Shown: positions 28,451 through 41,696, numbered from the stretch's first letter. The stretch: 64,000 bases of DNA from Eutrigla gurnardus (GCA_963514095.1 OY741284.1:9227835-9291834); one strand, 5' to 3'. Translations and numbers: made by a program. The notes: generated by a model not told the origin, from the letters alone.

Positions 28451-29505
28451 ACATAACAGTGACTCCTTTGAACGTGCAAGTTATAAATATTAAATATATG
28501 AGACACTTGGCATCATCATACAAAATCACACACACAGCATATTGGCTGTCATCTTAACATAATTATTATTATTAAATGAATTATATTCACAAAAAAGTAT
28601 TTGATAGAGAATGTGATCATTTTATTCTGCTGTCCTGAAAAACAGCCAGTGTGTGCTTTTCTTTCTGGACTTCACCTCTTCTGATGTGAGCGATGGATCA
28701 ATCGGGTGTTAATGTGGATAGCTGCTTTCTTCTTCCTCAGTATATTTCCTTCCCGCTCTCTCATCTTCCTCTTCTTATCTTCTCAGCTCTCTCTTACATT
28801 GGCCCCGGGTTCTTCATTCACTTTCTAAGCTCACTCTCTTAATAACTGCTCTTTTACTTTCCCTCTCTCTCCTCCATCTCCTCCACGTTGGCTTACGGCT
28901 AATAAGAGAAGTAAGGGAAGCAGGACGCTTTATTCATGTATGATGTGCTGAAAGATTTTATTGATTCATTCGTTTGACAAATCTAGTTTTCTCCTCCTTT
29001 TTAAGGCTGTATTTTAATAGTGCATCTCAAATAAAAAAGGAATTAAATACTATAATTAGTATGCATTAGTCAAATGGATTGACATGAGCTTTGATTTCCA
29101 TGTGGAGTGACCATGACGGGCCGTCACTGTAAAAAGTAAATGCACCTTCAATTTATGTATTCAATTTAATACAATTTAGACCAAATAAGGACACAAGAAA
29201 GAATCGTGAACAGACTTCTTATCACAAATTAATTCAGTTTCAGTTCAACAGAACAGTGGAATAAAGGCAGGAACAAGTGGCATATTTAAATATATGAGTG
29301 GAAATAGATGGATCCACGTTAATAAGAGAAGAGAGTGAGAAGGATGAAAACGGTGTCACCTTGTCTCATGTTTTTCACTCTATTTATTCCCCCCGCTGTC
29401 TCCTGACGCTTCTGAGACGCTGTAATGTAACGCCGCATATCAGTCCATCAGCATTAAGGCGGCATACGTTCAAACAAGTGCGTCGGCGCCTGTCTGATAA
29501 GCCTC

Positions 29506-29508
29506 GTG

Positions 29509-29546
<38 letters not shown>
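29506..29546. repeat. (TG)n microsatellite
   Basis: A TG tract with one CG interruption. Confidence 0.95.
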
Positions 29547-29548
<2 letters not shown>

Positions 29549-32500
29549 ATATGTAAGAGTGTGCAAGTAGATTTTGTGTGCTGGGGATGCATGGATAGTA
29601 AAGTTGCATATGCAGTTAAAATATGCAAATTCATCCTTCAACATTTATTAAAACCATTCAGCTATCTTGGTAAAAAAAAAGCACAAGCAGATCCTTTCAT
29701 TTCATGCACACTTTTTGTATTTACGACCATTGACCGTGCATCGGCGCCGTACGTTTCACATGCGACTAAAAGCACTGACGTCCATTTGTATGGGCATGTC
29801 AATAATGTGCTGCCATGCCTGTTGATGTGTCATCAGCAGATAGCTATTGCTCAGGGCCCAATCAGCGCCAATACACCAGCTGCGAGATGATATCGGAAAG
29901 CTGTCAGAGCGAGCGTAATGGAAATACATGGCTCGCTCCGGGAACACGGAGGGATTTTCTCCCTCGTTCTGTCGCTCGCCGTCTCCGGTCGTCTCTTTGT
30001 CACTCGGCTTCCTGTCTGGGAACTGGGTTTTCCCTATCGAAGGCTGAGTTCTGGGGGCACAGAGGATGGGACTGACAAAGTATAAATGTCATTTGAAGGG
30101 TGCAAAGGACAATATTTATATATTTATATTTAATATATTAGTTCCCAACCTGTTTGGGACAGATCTCAGAGTAGAGTTGCCCAAAAATAAGCGTTTCCCT
30201 CCATTCTTTGGAGTAAAACTGCACCGTCATAACTGCCGTCTGCCGTCTGGGCCAGAAACCCATATTAAGCGTTGCAGAGGTCAGCGTATTTGGTTTCAAA
30301 GTCTAATTATATTGAGCTTTGGCTGAGAACTCGCTATCCGCAGGAAATACTGTTCTTGCAGATGAAACGATCCCTCTGTGAAGATGAGTCACTCCAGTGG
30401 AGAAGAATAATACAGTAGAATCATATATACAGTATATATGTGTAAATGGAGTTTATTGAAAACAATGCAACCAGCGATTACACCAGTAAACTGTGATGAA
30501 TGTGAATTGCGGTGTGCACGGGTAGAGCGGAGCTGCAATCAGGACGGCTCTGGAAGCTTCCATCAATGGAGGGGTGTGAGATCTAGAGGGGGGAATCTGA
30601 TTGGCTGAGGAGGGAAAGCCCCTGAACACATTTTGATGCATGTTTCTGCTGTACGAGTGTCTTCATATAGGGGCTTTTTTCATGCAGTATCTCTTCATCT
30701 CTCCTCACCGCTCAGAGGGGGACATGAAAGTGAGGGGGGGGTCTGAGCGGCAGGAGAGTAATGGAAGGCACGAGATGAGATCTGAGTGTGGTCACGTTTG
30801 GAGGTGTGGTAGTTTGAGAGGCAGGAAGCGTGTGGGAATGTTGATAAAGGAGGGAAGGAGCGGGAGGGTTTTTAACAAATGTGTCAATCAACAAGCAAGT
30901 CTGTATGATGAAGCATGAAATGGAATATTTTCATTCAGCCTGACATTGTGTCCATTTGAAGGGATTTCTTGTTGCGAGCGGTTTTATTTCGTGCAGTAGT
31001 GACACATCTCGACTAAAAAGAGTAAGCCAGCTTAGTAGCGAATTGCAACGGTTTTACAAGCGGAGGTTACGACCTGAATTGACCAGTTGCTTCACTCTAT
31101 CAAACCTCTGAATCTCCGTCAATGTATAAGGTTGATGGTCTGCAATGCATCAAGGAAAAATCCACCTTTAATTCCTTAATGTTTTTATTTTTTAGCAATC
31201 AAGGTATAAAATAACTAATCACTTAAAACTTTCCTGCCAAGAGTTGATTTCTATTTTTCTATGATTTTATAAGTGGGCGTTGGTCATATTGCAACAAAGC
31301 CTTTCGACTGGGACCAGAATCTGTTGATAGTGGAATAAAGCTACCGACATACTGTATTATTTACTCCTTAAATAACAAGTAAAACTAGGAAAGATTATTG
31401 TCTTCTGACATGTTGATGTAATATCTTGAGACAGATTCCTGCCGCCTCTCTTTCCAAATAACTCCTTTAGTTCCTCGACTCCTTCCCCACCTCCGCTCGC
31501 CTTGCTTTTGTTGGTCCTCTCCCTCCGTTTCCCCTCTAAAAGTTACATCACCGCGTGTTGAATTTCAGCTACTTGCTCAAAATGTAGGTTTAGCTCTTGG
31601 ACAACCACCAGCAACAACACGGCTACACATGCACGCCCCTTTTTGTAACTTTCCTTTCTCCCTTTGGATAAAATCCTAAGAAGCCTAAATGCATCCAGTC
31701 TGTGTGTGTCTACAATACACGGGTGCCCGGTTCTCTATCTTCAAGTAGGAACATACTCGGATTTAATCCCCCACTCGTGCTCCCTCGATCCCCTTCCCTT
31801 TCTTCCACCCTGGTGTGGCTGTCCATCATGTCCCTCTCTCCTTCACGGTGTCCCTCTGCCCAGTTATCCAGTCATTCCTGGGCTGTTTTCAGCCGGAGCT
31901 GTGGGACCCCAGGGACCACCAACAATGTGCTTGTCCTGCCAAGGGCCCCTGGAGAACCAGAAAATGCCCATAGTTTCTCTAAACATTAGAGAAAATGGCC
32001 TTGGAGAGATTTTGGACCAAAGATTTTGTCCACATTTTATATCGTCAGAGAAGTTGGTTTAGTTTAAATCCCCGTATTTGGCACTTATAAGCACTACATA
32101 AAGATTTGATAAAAATATAGTTGCAAGTTTAGTGTTATTTATGTATTTGTCAACATCTGTAACAACTTTGGTTAAAAAAAATGTAGTATATGTAGTAAAA
32201 GAGAGTGAAACACAAGTATAACAATATAAAATGAAGGTGTAAGGACTGACAAATGCTGTACATTAAACACTTAAAATGTGCCTGTATCTGCATATATGGC
32301 ACATATGTAAACAAGTTAATCAGCAGTCGAGTAAATGAATTTAAAGAAACCAATTAAAAAAGGCTTACAGTGTCCAGTTTTCTTGTGAATACGTCGATCG
32401 GCCAGTTGAAAGGAAGCTGACGGACTAAATCAGGAAGTGCACAGAAAAGCAGAACACTTTCGGCCGACTCTGTGTTTCACGGACAGGATGCTATGGATCG

Positions 32501-32577
32501 CCTCTGGCGGCGTTCGCAAACCTTTTGGAATTCCTACCTGCAGAATATTCTGTTCTGATGAATATAACAAACTGATT

Positions 32578-32832
32578 TTTCTTCCTTCTTCTCTTCCCTT
32601 CCATCTCCCACCTCTCACCCACATCTGGCCTTCTAACTCTCTTATTTCCCATCCTATAATAAACACCTCTCTTCCATCATCCCCCCCCTCTATTCTCACC
32701 TACCATTCTTTTTTCCATCTGACCTTCCCTCCATCCTTCTTCCAACATGTCTCCCCTCTCGTACTCTCCGCCCTTTCTTCATCAATTCCTACCTCCCCCC
32801 CTCCTCCCTGTCAATCATTCATCCTTCCACAG
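32578..32832 (+). other. Long pyrimidine-rich tract before exon C
   Basis: From the cttccttcttctcttccctt block to the acceptor, the sequence is dominated by C and T, with repeated CTTC, CCTC and CCATC elements. It covers the branch-point region and polypyrimidine tract of exon C but is several times longer than needed. Confidence 0.85.
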
Positions 32833-32985
32833 AACCACGAGAGGGAAACGGCGCTTCACTGTGCAGCCCAGTACGGACACTCTGAGGTGGTGTCGGTGCT
32901 GCTTCAGGAGCTGACCGACCCCGCCATGAGAAACAGCCAACAGGAAACCCCTCTGGACCTGGCAGCACTGTACGGACGACTGCAG
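32833..32985 (+). CDS. anks1b: anks1b exon C: ankyrin repeats 4-5
   Basis: Acceptor ttccacag, donor gtcagt, both in phase 0, with 51 codons. It encodes NHERETALHCAAQYGHSEVV, the next helix (SVLLQELTD), and the first half of the following repeat with signature TPLDLAALYGRLQ. The block ETALHCAAQYGH is a hallmark of the ANKS1 family. The last residue before the junction is Gln where I recall Arg or Glu in human paralogues. About 250 bases of strongly pyrimidine-rich sequence precede the acceptor, much longer than a normal polypyrimidine tract (see findings). The exon is frame-neutral. Confidence 0.95.
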
Positions 32986-33787
32986 GTCAGTGAGAATGAC
33001 GCACATTTGTTTTATGGGGGGAAAAATCATTAGCCAAATGCTGTTTTGATTTACAACGTCTCAGCTTTTAAAATGTTCTTCTATTTCATTTATTAGTGTT
33101 AACAGCACAAATATGAAGGACTTAGTCTGCAGTAACTCTCATGAGAGCAGATTTACATGTGTCTCTAATCGACCTGATTTCAGGCAGAGACGCATTTATT
33201 CAGCATATATTAGGTGTGTAGGCGGCTGATTAATGTTCATATTCACTCATATCTCGGTGATCCGATGCCAAAGGTGAGAAAGGGTAAAAAGTATTGTTTG
33301 TCTGTTAAAATTTGACCTTTACTTTAATTTATTTTACAGTCTGGGGAAACAAGTAACATTAAGATTTGAACTTATGATACATTAAACATGATAAATTATC
33401 TAGGATAAAACTCAAACCAACAAGAACATCAAATACAACGTACATAAATGGCAGACATCACCATCTAATTATCAATTCTCGTATACCGCTCAAATATTCA
33501 GTTTCCCTGGGGAATGCTCACAGGACAGAAGCTAAACATGCGGTTTCACTGGGACTTTTACTTTTAGTTTTATAGCAAGAGAAAGTAATTTCTCACCCTG
33601 TTAGACTTGACCTTTTGGTTTCTGTCCAGAGGGGAGGAGCTCAGATCTCCATATAGATGGAGAGGATTCTCCAGAATGATTCACGCCTTTAAAATTAATG
33701 AGACTGTCATACAACCGTCTGCCACCGGTCGCTAAGGTCGCCCTGATAACATTTAATTTGCAATATATGTTTTTTTTACTGTAACTG

Positions 33788-33925
33788 TAAAGGAACAGTT
33801 CACCCCAAAATCCTATTTTCACTAGATGGTTCACTCTGTGGTAACTGGATCAAGATTTCTGGAAAGAGACATGGCTCATTTTTCAAATGTACTAATGCCA
33901 TACACTCCCATTATATTTGAGTGAA
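33788..33925. repeat. Teleost interspersed repeat remnant
   Basis: Starts with taaaggaacagttcacccca followed by aaatcc, a typical end of a fish repeat, and contains gatttctggaaagagacatg and cccattatatttgagtg in keeping with that family. The right boundary is estimated. Confidence 0.5.
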
Positions 33926-34160
33926 GCAAACATACTCATGGCTCCATCAAAACAAACTGGCAGTGTTGACGTGGTGGGAAGCTGGTGAGGGATCATGTAG
34001 TTGTTGTTGCAACAGCTACTTGTACTGGATGAGAGGGTGGGATCGTTGCTGTTCTCAACTTGCAATCTTGTTGGTGATTCATAAATATGGCAGATGTTAG
34101 ATAAAGAAAAAGACATTTTTAGTTCTGCCACTTGATTCTCTGTCAAAAAATGTGACAAAA

Positions 34161-34162
<2 letters not shown>

Positions 34163-34206
<44 letters not shown>
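34163..34206. repeat. (CA)n microsatellite
   Basis: A pure CA tract just upstream of the duplicated segment copy 1. Confidence 0.96.
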
Positions 34207-34208
<2 letters not shown>

Positions 34209-34287
34209 CACTTTCACAGTAAGAGGCGTGTGCCACAAGTGCCTGCTGATGTTCAAATGCCCTCACACATCCTCTCTGCTAAGGTGG

Positions 34288-34470
34288 CGAGTAATCGTAG
34301 TCAAGCCATGCAGGTTTGTCTGAGTGTGAATGAATAATTTATAGCGGCAGCAGCGTTCCTCTCTCTCGCTCTCCCTCTCTGCATCACAATGAAGGGAAAT
34401 CCCTGTGGTGAAAGCTGCTGCTGCACGGAGGTGTAACTAACACGGGGCAAAAGTTTAATGTATACACTCG
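34288..34470 (+). repeat. Locally duplicated segment, copy 1
   Basis: Shares several blocks with 38324-38552 in the same order and orientation. They include an identical 30-base block (34323-34352 against 38359-38388), tcaagccat upstream, gggaaatccct, and cagggcaaaagttta-like sequence downstream. It is flanked on both sides by CA tracts. Confidence 0.8.
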
Positions 34471-34473
34471 TAC

Positions 34474-34476
<3 letters not shown>

Positions 34477-34515
<39 letters not shown>
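34477..34515. repeat. (CA)n microsatellite
   Basis: A pure CA tract just downstream of the duplicated segment copy 1. Confidence 0.96.
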
Positions 34516-34519
<4 letters not shown>

Positions 34520-35151
34520 TGCTGGCATTAAGAGGAGGACGCGTTTGAGAGAACCGCATGCTGACAGCTCCATGATCAGTTCAAGGACTCGCACTACAGA
34601 ACAAAGGATAATCAGACCGACCATGTATTTACATTCACGGTTGGTGGAGAAAAAAAACACTGAATGGCAATTTTCTACCTGTTTGAAACCTCTTGATGGA
34701 GTACAGTACCATGTAAACAAGGTGTGATACAACCTAGCCTAGCAACTCAACAACACAGGACACACTGCAGTTTCTTTTCCAGTTACACTCATACTGCTGT
34801 GACCGGTGATAGCTGATAGCGATCGAGCCTCCGTTTTCCTGGAGATGCCAGACAGAGTTGCATAGTGAAAGCCTAATCAAGGAACATCAATATGTCTTCC
34901 TAAATCCATCTCACCTGAGCGTCTGTCTTCCATTTATTATTCAGCGTGCGGAGAGGAAATTTAAATACACGACTGACTGGTGAGGCTTCTGTCACAGTGA
35001 CACTGGTGCAGTTTTTCTGCGTCTGCGTTCATTAATTTCTCTGTGATTGATTAAACATTTACTGTTTGACTTTTTGTTGCTGTGCTTTTTATTTTGGCTC
35101 TTCCAACGTTGCCGTTTTGTCCCTGACATGTGGCTCTTCCTTGGTGCACAG

Positions 35152-35295
35152 GTGGTGCGCATGTTGGTGAGCGCTCACCCCAACCTGATGGGCAGCAACG
35201 CTCGCCGACACACTCCGCTGCACCTGGCCGCACGCAACGGACACCACAGCACCGTCCAGACGCTGCTCGAGGCCGGCATGGACGTCAACTGTGTG
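35152..35295 (+). CDS. anks1b: anks1b exon D: ankyrin repeats 5-6
   Basis: Acceptor ggtgcacag, donor gtaagg, phase 0 at both ends, 48 codons. It encodes VVRMLVSAHPNLMGSNARRH, then the strongest ankyrin signature in the window (TPLHLAARNGH) and the helix STVQTLLEAGMDVNCV. SAHPNLM is characteristic of ANKS1B. The last codon is Val (GTG) where I recall Gln in human; it lies next to the donor, and the GT chosen gives the better match to a splice consensus and joins in frame to TEN of exon E. The exon lies between two diverged direct repeats (34288-34470 and 38324-38552). Its loss would remove one repeat-equivalent without shifting the frame. Confidence 0.95.
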
Positions 35296-35504
35296 GTAAG
35301 GAGGAGATAAAGCGCTTCTAGCTCTCAGTGTCCTACATCAGCATCCAAGGATTTAACAGATCTCTGGCACAGATTACAGTCGCCTTCCGGACAAAGATGA
35401 TCGCCAAAATAACAAGAATAATGCTTTTTCATTTACTGTTTCTGGCTCGGGGGCGAACCATGTTCCTGTTGACGAAATTGGATTTGAAAACCTCTCAGTA
35501 ATAT

Positions 35505-35560
35505 CTGTTTACAACCGGAATGGCATGGTTACTTAAGCTAATCCACAGAGCCTGTTATTG
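35505..35560. repeat. Possible fragment of a teleost repeat
   Basis: The segment ggttacttaagctaatccac then agagcctg resembles an internal part of the repeat family seen at 33788. The match is short and could be chance. Confidence 0.3.
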
Positions 35561-36027
35561 GTTCCTTCCTTTTAAGTTGGGACTGCTGGAAGGTGTCTGA
35601 AGCACATTTCGACTTTTGGACCATCATTGTCATTTTAAGACCCTTTGCTTGTGAGGTGTAGATATACAATTTTGGATATATTATAACATGAACACATGGA
35701 CTGCACAGAACGGGTCAAATCATTTTTTGTTGTTAGGTTCAACGGAGTCACACGCCCGAGTAAATCTTTAAAAAAACTCTGAACCTCCTCCCATCGCTGC
35801 TGCGTGTGAATATTTCAGAAGCTGCCGTCTCGTGTTCGTAATGAAAGAGAGTACGGCTTTGTTTTTGTGTGTATATATTCCACCACAGGCATAGATGCTT
35901 AGCAGATACAGTGTGTGTGTGTGTGTGCATGTGTGTGTCTCAGAGAGCATGTGTATGCGGTGCATGCCTCCCATGGTGTGGTGGTGGAGAGGGATGAATA
36001 ATTGATTGGGAGAATACATTGAGAGTG

Positions 36028-36067
36028 AAGGAGGAGGAGGAGGAGGAGGAGGAGGAGGAGGAAGAGG
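36028..36067. repeat. (GGA)n trinucleotide repeat
   Basis: Thirteen or so GGA/GAA units, all purine on the + strand. Confidence 0.95.
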
Positions 36068-37141
36068 ACAGGGTGATCCTGAGAGTCCCTCTCTACACAC
36101 ACTCCATCTTAACTGGAGAAAAAAACCACGGTGCTGCTCCATTGCTGCACACGCTGTGTCACGCAGCTTGGACTGCTCTTCCTCCCCCCCCCCCGTCCAT
36201 GTATAGTTTGTCTTATTCTGAGTTCTCTGGACGATTCAAACGCAGCTTTGTCCCGACACTTTCTGGGCCATTTGTTTTTGTCAGGCCTTGTCAAGAGACG
36301 GCCACGCTTTGCTGCCTTCTTCAACGCCGTTTTCTCTCTCTCTCGAGACGATCTCCTCCTGACAAACGAAACTATTTGACTTTGCTCACTTGTCTTGGAT
36401 GCTAAGTGTAGAAAAACAGCCCTTCGCTGTGTATATCAGTCTCTTAGGACTATTTAAATTGAGTCCCTTCTGATTACTCACATTACGAGACATTTATTTT
36501 CTTCTACTCTCATCCCTGAGGTGCTCCACCTGCGGATGCATTTTGTTTTTGGCTACGTTTGAAAAGTCATAATCATAATCAACACAAACCTCACTACGTC
36601 TGTAGTTCTATGTGTCTTTATGGCGAGATTATCAGCTCCAGTCAGCTGTGTGAGGTGATCAAGAAGGAAAACCCACCTCAAGGGTTTCGGGGCTCCGTCG
36701 GACTCAAAGCCTCAGGAACGAGGAGTTTTCTCACCTCATATGGAAGTAAACCATCCTACCAAACCCGTTTAACTACATTAGATGTTACTGTAGTCCTGCT
36801 TGTCAGGATCTGATCCGACTCGATGTTCATTTGCTACAAAGACATATGGCACAGCAGATGCTGTGTTCCTCCTTCTACTAGCCATGTGACTACATGTCGA
36901 GTGAATCTGAGGAGTATCTGTGACTGCAAGAAAACAAATCTGTTGAGGAAATGCTTTGTCACAGTGCACCCCTTCCCTTTCAGAATAAGAGCGTGTTTGT
37001 TTATGTGTTTTTTTATCTGCGGATGGACGGGAACAACTTGACCTGGTGTGTATGGGAGTCATTCTGGGGCCCTCGCAGCGAGGCGATGCATGACTCAGCG
37101 GCATTGCGCCCATCTTCTCTGCCTTCTGTCCTCGTTGCAGG

Positions 37142-37289
<148 letters not shown>

Positions 37290-38260
37290 CATCTGAAGAG
37301 CAGGGCTGTGTTGCTCTGCAGGGATTTGGCCTCAGGCTCCATGTGTCTAGTGAAGATGAACACTACATGCCTTTGATTCGCCTCATCCTCTCCTCCGTAC
37401 CCACTGCTGCAAATCTCTCTCCCCTTCTTCCTCCTTCTGTCTCGAGCAATGATGAGCCTTTGATTCAAATCTTCTTCTGCCATTTACCAACATCTCTTCT
37501 CCTACTTCTTCTCTTTGAAAACAATGTGAAGAAACCTCTTTAAAACGGACACAGTTCGGCCTGAAGCACATAACATGAACATAACGTTTTTAAAGAACTC
37601 GTTGGTCAGTTTGAGTGAGTTATGATGGAGGTTTTGGAGTATCCCTAATATGTGTTGCATGTACACATTGTATGCATCAAATCCTGGTTTCTGAAACCTA
37701 GATGGACCCAGATCCTGGTTGGAGGCTCCATTATATACAAACTCAAATCTTTATGAACAGTTATTGTTCAGCTTCATTACTATGAGCTACATGGTTCAAT
37801 GATTTCCCTGAAATCATATTAGTAAGAACTTTTTAGTCACATGTTTTCCTTAGTGATGAGCTGTTCTGATTGGATGATTGTGAGGATGATAGAAACCCTA
37901 TAATGCAAAACATACTTAAAATTGTAGTATGCTTTTAGCACTGTATAAATCAAAATCCTTCATAACAATAATTATAAACAAAACAGTGAAATATAGATCC
38001 AGGAGTGTTGTAGCTAGTCAGTAAAACAACAACAACAAAAAGTTGGATAACAATGTTTTACATCTGTGCTCTGGTCTTCTATTAGTGATGAAATTGAACC
38101 TAGAAGATAAACTACTACTATTTGAATATACTCGTTAGTGTAGTATAGACTACTGTATACTACAGAAAGTAAGGTGTTGGAGCTGTTGACAGCACAGTGG
38201 ATGCTGTGGGCGACTCACAGATGGCCCAGCTGGTAAATTGTCACGAGTGGAACGCACTTT

Positions 38261-38269
38261 GTGTGTGTG

Positions 38270-38302
<33 letters not shown>
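38261..38302. repeat. (TG)n microsatellite
   Basis: A TG tract with one CG interruption, directly before the duplicated segment copy 2. Confidence 0.95.
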
Positions 38303-38323
38303 TGGTGTGTACGATACCACAGG

Positions 38324-38552
38324 TCAGTAATTGGAGTCAAGCCATATAGGTCTGTCTAAGTGTGAATGAATAATTTATAGCGGCAGCACAGTCGCTCTCT
38401 CTTTTCCCCGGTGTCTTGCAGTGTCTCTCTCTCGCCCTCGTTCCTTCTCTGAATGTTTCCATAATAATGAGGGGAAATCCCTACGGAGGAACCTGCTGCT
38501 GGGCGGGGCAGGTAGCCAACAACACAGGGCAAAAGTTTAGTATAAACACACA
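38324..38552 (+). repeat. Locally duplicated segment, copy 2
   Basis: Counterpart of 34288-34470, longer because of an extra CT-rich stretch around 38395-38450. It is preceded by a (TG)n and followed by an irregular CA-rich tail. The two copies bracket exon D. Confidence 0.8.
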
Positions 38553-40252
38553 CTCTCACACATGAACACACTAGAAGGCCCTTTCTAAAGTCGACCTGAG
38601 CGTTTACGTTCATCCCGCTCCGGCTCTGAAACAGAAAGTCGTCTGCTTTTCAATTCCTGGAAACTCTTGGAGAGTGACGATTGCCTTGTTTCCTCGTGAC
38701 ATTACTGCATAATCGCCATGGGAAACGGGACGGGAAGTGGTATAGAGATGACCTTAGAGGGGGAGGGAGGTTAGGAGGCCAAGTGTGTGTGAGGAAGAGA
38801 GGGGTGGATCACTTCCTGCGCTCCCACCTCCCCTCACTTCCATCTAAAACATCCTCGGGTCAAACATCCACAGTTTGATGCGGGCAACGAAGCAGCGACC
38901 ACTCATCTGCGTACGATTGGGATTCACACCTACACTATTCTCCCCCTAGGAGAGGTGGATGATTGACCTTTGACCTTTTCGAGGACATAGCCGCTGCATC
39001 TGGCGTACTTTCCTGCGACACTGTCGGTTGTAGAGGAAACGGAGCGGCCTCAGCCGGTTCGGTATTCCACGCGGAGGACGGGCGCGTTGAGTTGAATTTC
39101 CCAGTCTCAGCAGAGCTGGCTGCCGTCCACATAATTTGTCTTCATTAAGGCCGGTGGTTTGGCTCGGTCCAGGTTTTCATCGGCGTGGTCGGGGAGCCAA
39201 CCGTGAAGGATGCGACGGATTCAGCATATGTATGTTTCTGCGTGTGTGTGTGTGTGTGTGTGTGTGAGGGAGATTTCGCCTGAGTGTGTGTGTGGTTAAA
39301 GTGGAAGTCGTTAGTGTCCCTGGTGGGTATTTTAGTTTCAAGCAAGGTTTAAAGGGCAGAATGTTATTGAGACAAAACAAGATGTGCACAAAGCTTTAGA
39401 GCAATAACCGCATGAGAAGAGAGGGTGGCACGCTTACAATTTAGACTCATTTATATCCCTCTTAAACCTATGTTTCCTGGTCATGACCTTTGACCTTGGA
39501 AGCAGGAGAACGAGGAGAAAAGTGTTGCTCTGATTATGTCAGCAGCTAGTAACCCTCCACACGCAGATGCTGTTGTATTTCATACTCGGATGGGTTTCCA
39601 AAATGTTTTCCACCCAATGTTGAAGTGAGCAACCTCCCGCCTGTTCAAGTCCACAAATAATACTGTATCACATCAAGATCATTTGAAATATGTCACAGAA
39701 ACTTTAGAAACTCTCCGTCTGATGGCTTTAAGTCTTCTTTCTAATTCCTCCCACACACATAAACATGGGTTCTTTCTTCTCGCTGTGGCTCCTGACTGAT
39801 AAAAGTGGGCTTGTCAGAGTAATCGTCCCTCTCATCGGCGCCGATCCAAGATGAGGCACTTACCAGCGGCCTCCCCCCTCGCTACGGTTTCAGCGCGTTG
39901 CGTCACATCTGTGACAACCCCGTTAGAAGTGCTGGAGGTTGATGGCAAACGGGGACGTTTCCACACCGGCTCCTGCTGCTTGTGCACCGGTTTGAAATCT
40001 GCGTGGCCCCCCCTGCTGTGTGTAGACGGGGGAATGCGACTCTTTTTAAATCTCCCTGAATCTCTTTCATTTAGCTGCCATAGAGAAAGAGGCCCGGGAT
40101 CAAATCAAAATATTGTTTTCTTGCTCCCTTTTAATCATGCTTTTTTTTTTTCCTATCGTGCCTCCCAATCCACTTCTGTTTTTGATGTCTATTTCTGTCT
40201 CTGTGTTCAATTGTTAAAGTGCTGTAATATTAACACAAACTCTCTCTCTTAG

Positions 40253-40328
40253 ACCGAGAACGGCAGCGCCCTCCATGAGGCAGCTCTCTTTGGGAAGATG
40301 GATGTAGTCCGCCTTCTGCTTGACTCAG
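40253..40328 (+). CDS. anks1b: anks1b exon E: ankyrin repeat 6
   Basis: Acceptor tctctcttag, donor gtgggt. It encodes TENGSALHEAALFGKMDVVR and then LLLDS, with a final single G that makes a Glu codon with the AG opening exon F. ENGSALHEAALFGK is a family hallmark. The joined sequence LLDSEIDTSLRD has the same length as the human LLETGIDANIKD I recall, which supports this exact junction. At 76 bases it is the shortest coding exon found here and is not frame-neutral. Confidence 0.94.
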
Positions 40329-41529
40329 GTGGGTCTATAAATATATATCCTAGAAGCAACAACGAACTGTGTTTCCCTTGTTTTCCCCCTTTTATTTTAA
40401 CCTGGGGCTCGATGCTTCACATGTTTTATTCTCCAGTCATCTCTCTGCTGCATTCGCTCTCACTTTTATAAAATCCTGGACTTTTTGGCCCTCGGATGTC
40501 AGGTTAAAAGTCATGGTGATGAAACAAAAATATACTTTTTATCACTTAATTTAAATGTATTTGCAAGTAAAATATTGTATATAACTATTAAGTAAACACA
40601 TGTAAAATAAGCAGATATAGTTGCATCTTGCACATTCACACTCGAGCTGATTGAATCTGAACACGGTTGTCCTTTGAAACCGCCGCCACCCACTTTCTTC
40701 CTTTAGCACTTCCTGTTTCCCGCAGAACTTCCTGTGTTCTTTTGGCCTTTATTTCATTAACATCCTGGATGAACAGAGGGCTACGCTGGCCTGTTTCACT
40801 GAGCTGAAGCCCTCCACAGGCCTTCAGACATGGTGTGTTTATGGGGGGGGAGGCAGAATGGGCAGCCAGCCTTTCATTGTCCATCATGAACTATGCCGGG
40901 AAGCAGCTGAGGATGTTGAAATATACAGCCAGCACCAAAGATATCTTTGGATTTGGATTCAACCACATCACGCACGACATTTACCCTGTTAATTAGTGAG
41001 CTTTGGAGGGGCTGCAGGCGCGTTTTGGTGCCTGTGGACGAAGCTGGGCTGAGCTGGGAGAGCCATATTTACTATAGCTATATTTACAGACTAGGACGAG
41101 TGATAGTGATCTTATAGGACATATAACCACATTAAGCATCAACGCTAATTGCTTCAATTAATTCTGTCTTTGAAGTTACAATAAATGCACAAAGAACAAG
41201 ACATTTTTAAAGCAAGAGAAAAGCAGTAAAAGGTGCTGTGTTCTTTCATGGTGCCCAGCAGAGTGACTAGAATGAGATTTATTTCTCATGAAGAATGGGA
41301 CCCATGTGGAAGTAATGAAATAAGGATTTATAGTGGAAGAAAGGTGTTTGTTTGGCACACTGTTGAGTTTATGTGTGTGTGCTTCTGAATGTCTTTAGGA
41401 TGATAAAAGCATAAAGGTGTGTGTTTTCCTCCAAACTACTTGACTGAGTGGGCGTGTCAACAGATCTCAGTCTGTACATGTGTGTATGTGAGAGGACGGC
41501 AATTTGTGACTTGTTTTTTTGTGTCTCAG
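40329..41529 (+). other. Intron between exons E and F
   Basis: A 1.2 kb GT-AG intron. I see no gene, recognisable repeat or long microsatellite in it. Confidence 0.85.
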
Positions 41530-41631
41530 AGATCGACACCAGTCTCAGAGACAACCAGGGGAGAACGGCTCTGGAGATCCTGAGAGAACATCCTGCACCG
41601 AAATCCCAGCAGATCACTGCTGTCATCCAAG
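41530..41631 (+). CDS. anks1b: anks1b exon F: end of ankyrin array
   Basis: Acceptor tgtctcag, donor gtagca. It encodes IDTSLRDNQGRTALEILREH followed by PAPKSQQITAVIQ, the last capping repeat of the array; RTALEILREHP corresponds to RTVLDILKEHP in human as I recall. It is 102 bases and symmetrical (enters and leaves after one codon base), so it can be skipped in frame. The donor has C at +5 instead of the usual G, and a 101-base CA tract starts within four bases of the splice site (see findings). Confidence 0.93.
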
Positions 41632-41633
41632 GT

Positions 41634-41635
<2 letters not shown>

Positions 41636-41683
<48 letters not shown>

Positions 41684-41696
41684 CACACGCACACAC

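Larger units (their letters stand above)
32986..35151 (+). other. Intron between exons C and D
   Basis: A 2.2 kb GT-AG intron. It contains an interspersed repeat remnant (33788-33925), two CA tracts (34163-34206 and 34477-34515), and between them the first copy of a locally duplicated segment (34288-34470). Confidence 0.85.

Noticed and set aside
32437..33033. A 198-codon open stretch that contains exon C
   Set aside because: Only 32833-32985 is exon. The upstream part is the translated pyrimidine tract and the downstream part is intron after the gtcagt donor.
41528..41534. Alternative acceptor two bases downstream of the exon F acceptor (cagag)
   Set aside because: Using the second AG would shift the frame. 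The first AG joins exon E cleanly and gives the expected length of the repeat.
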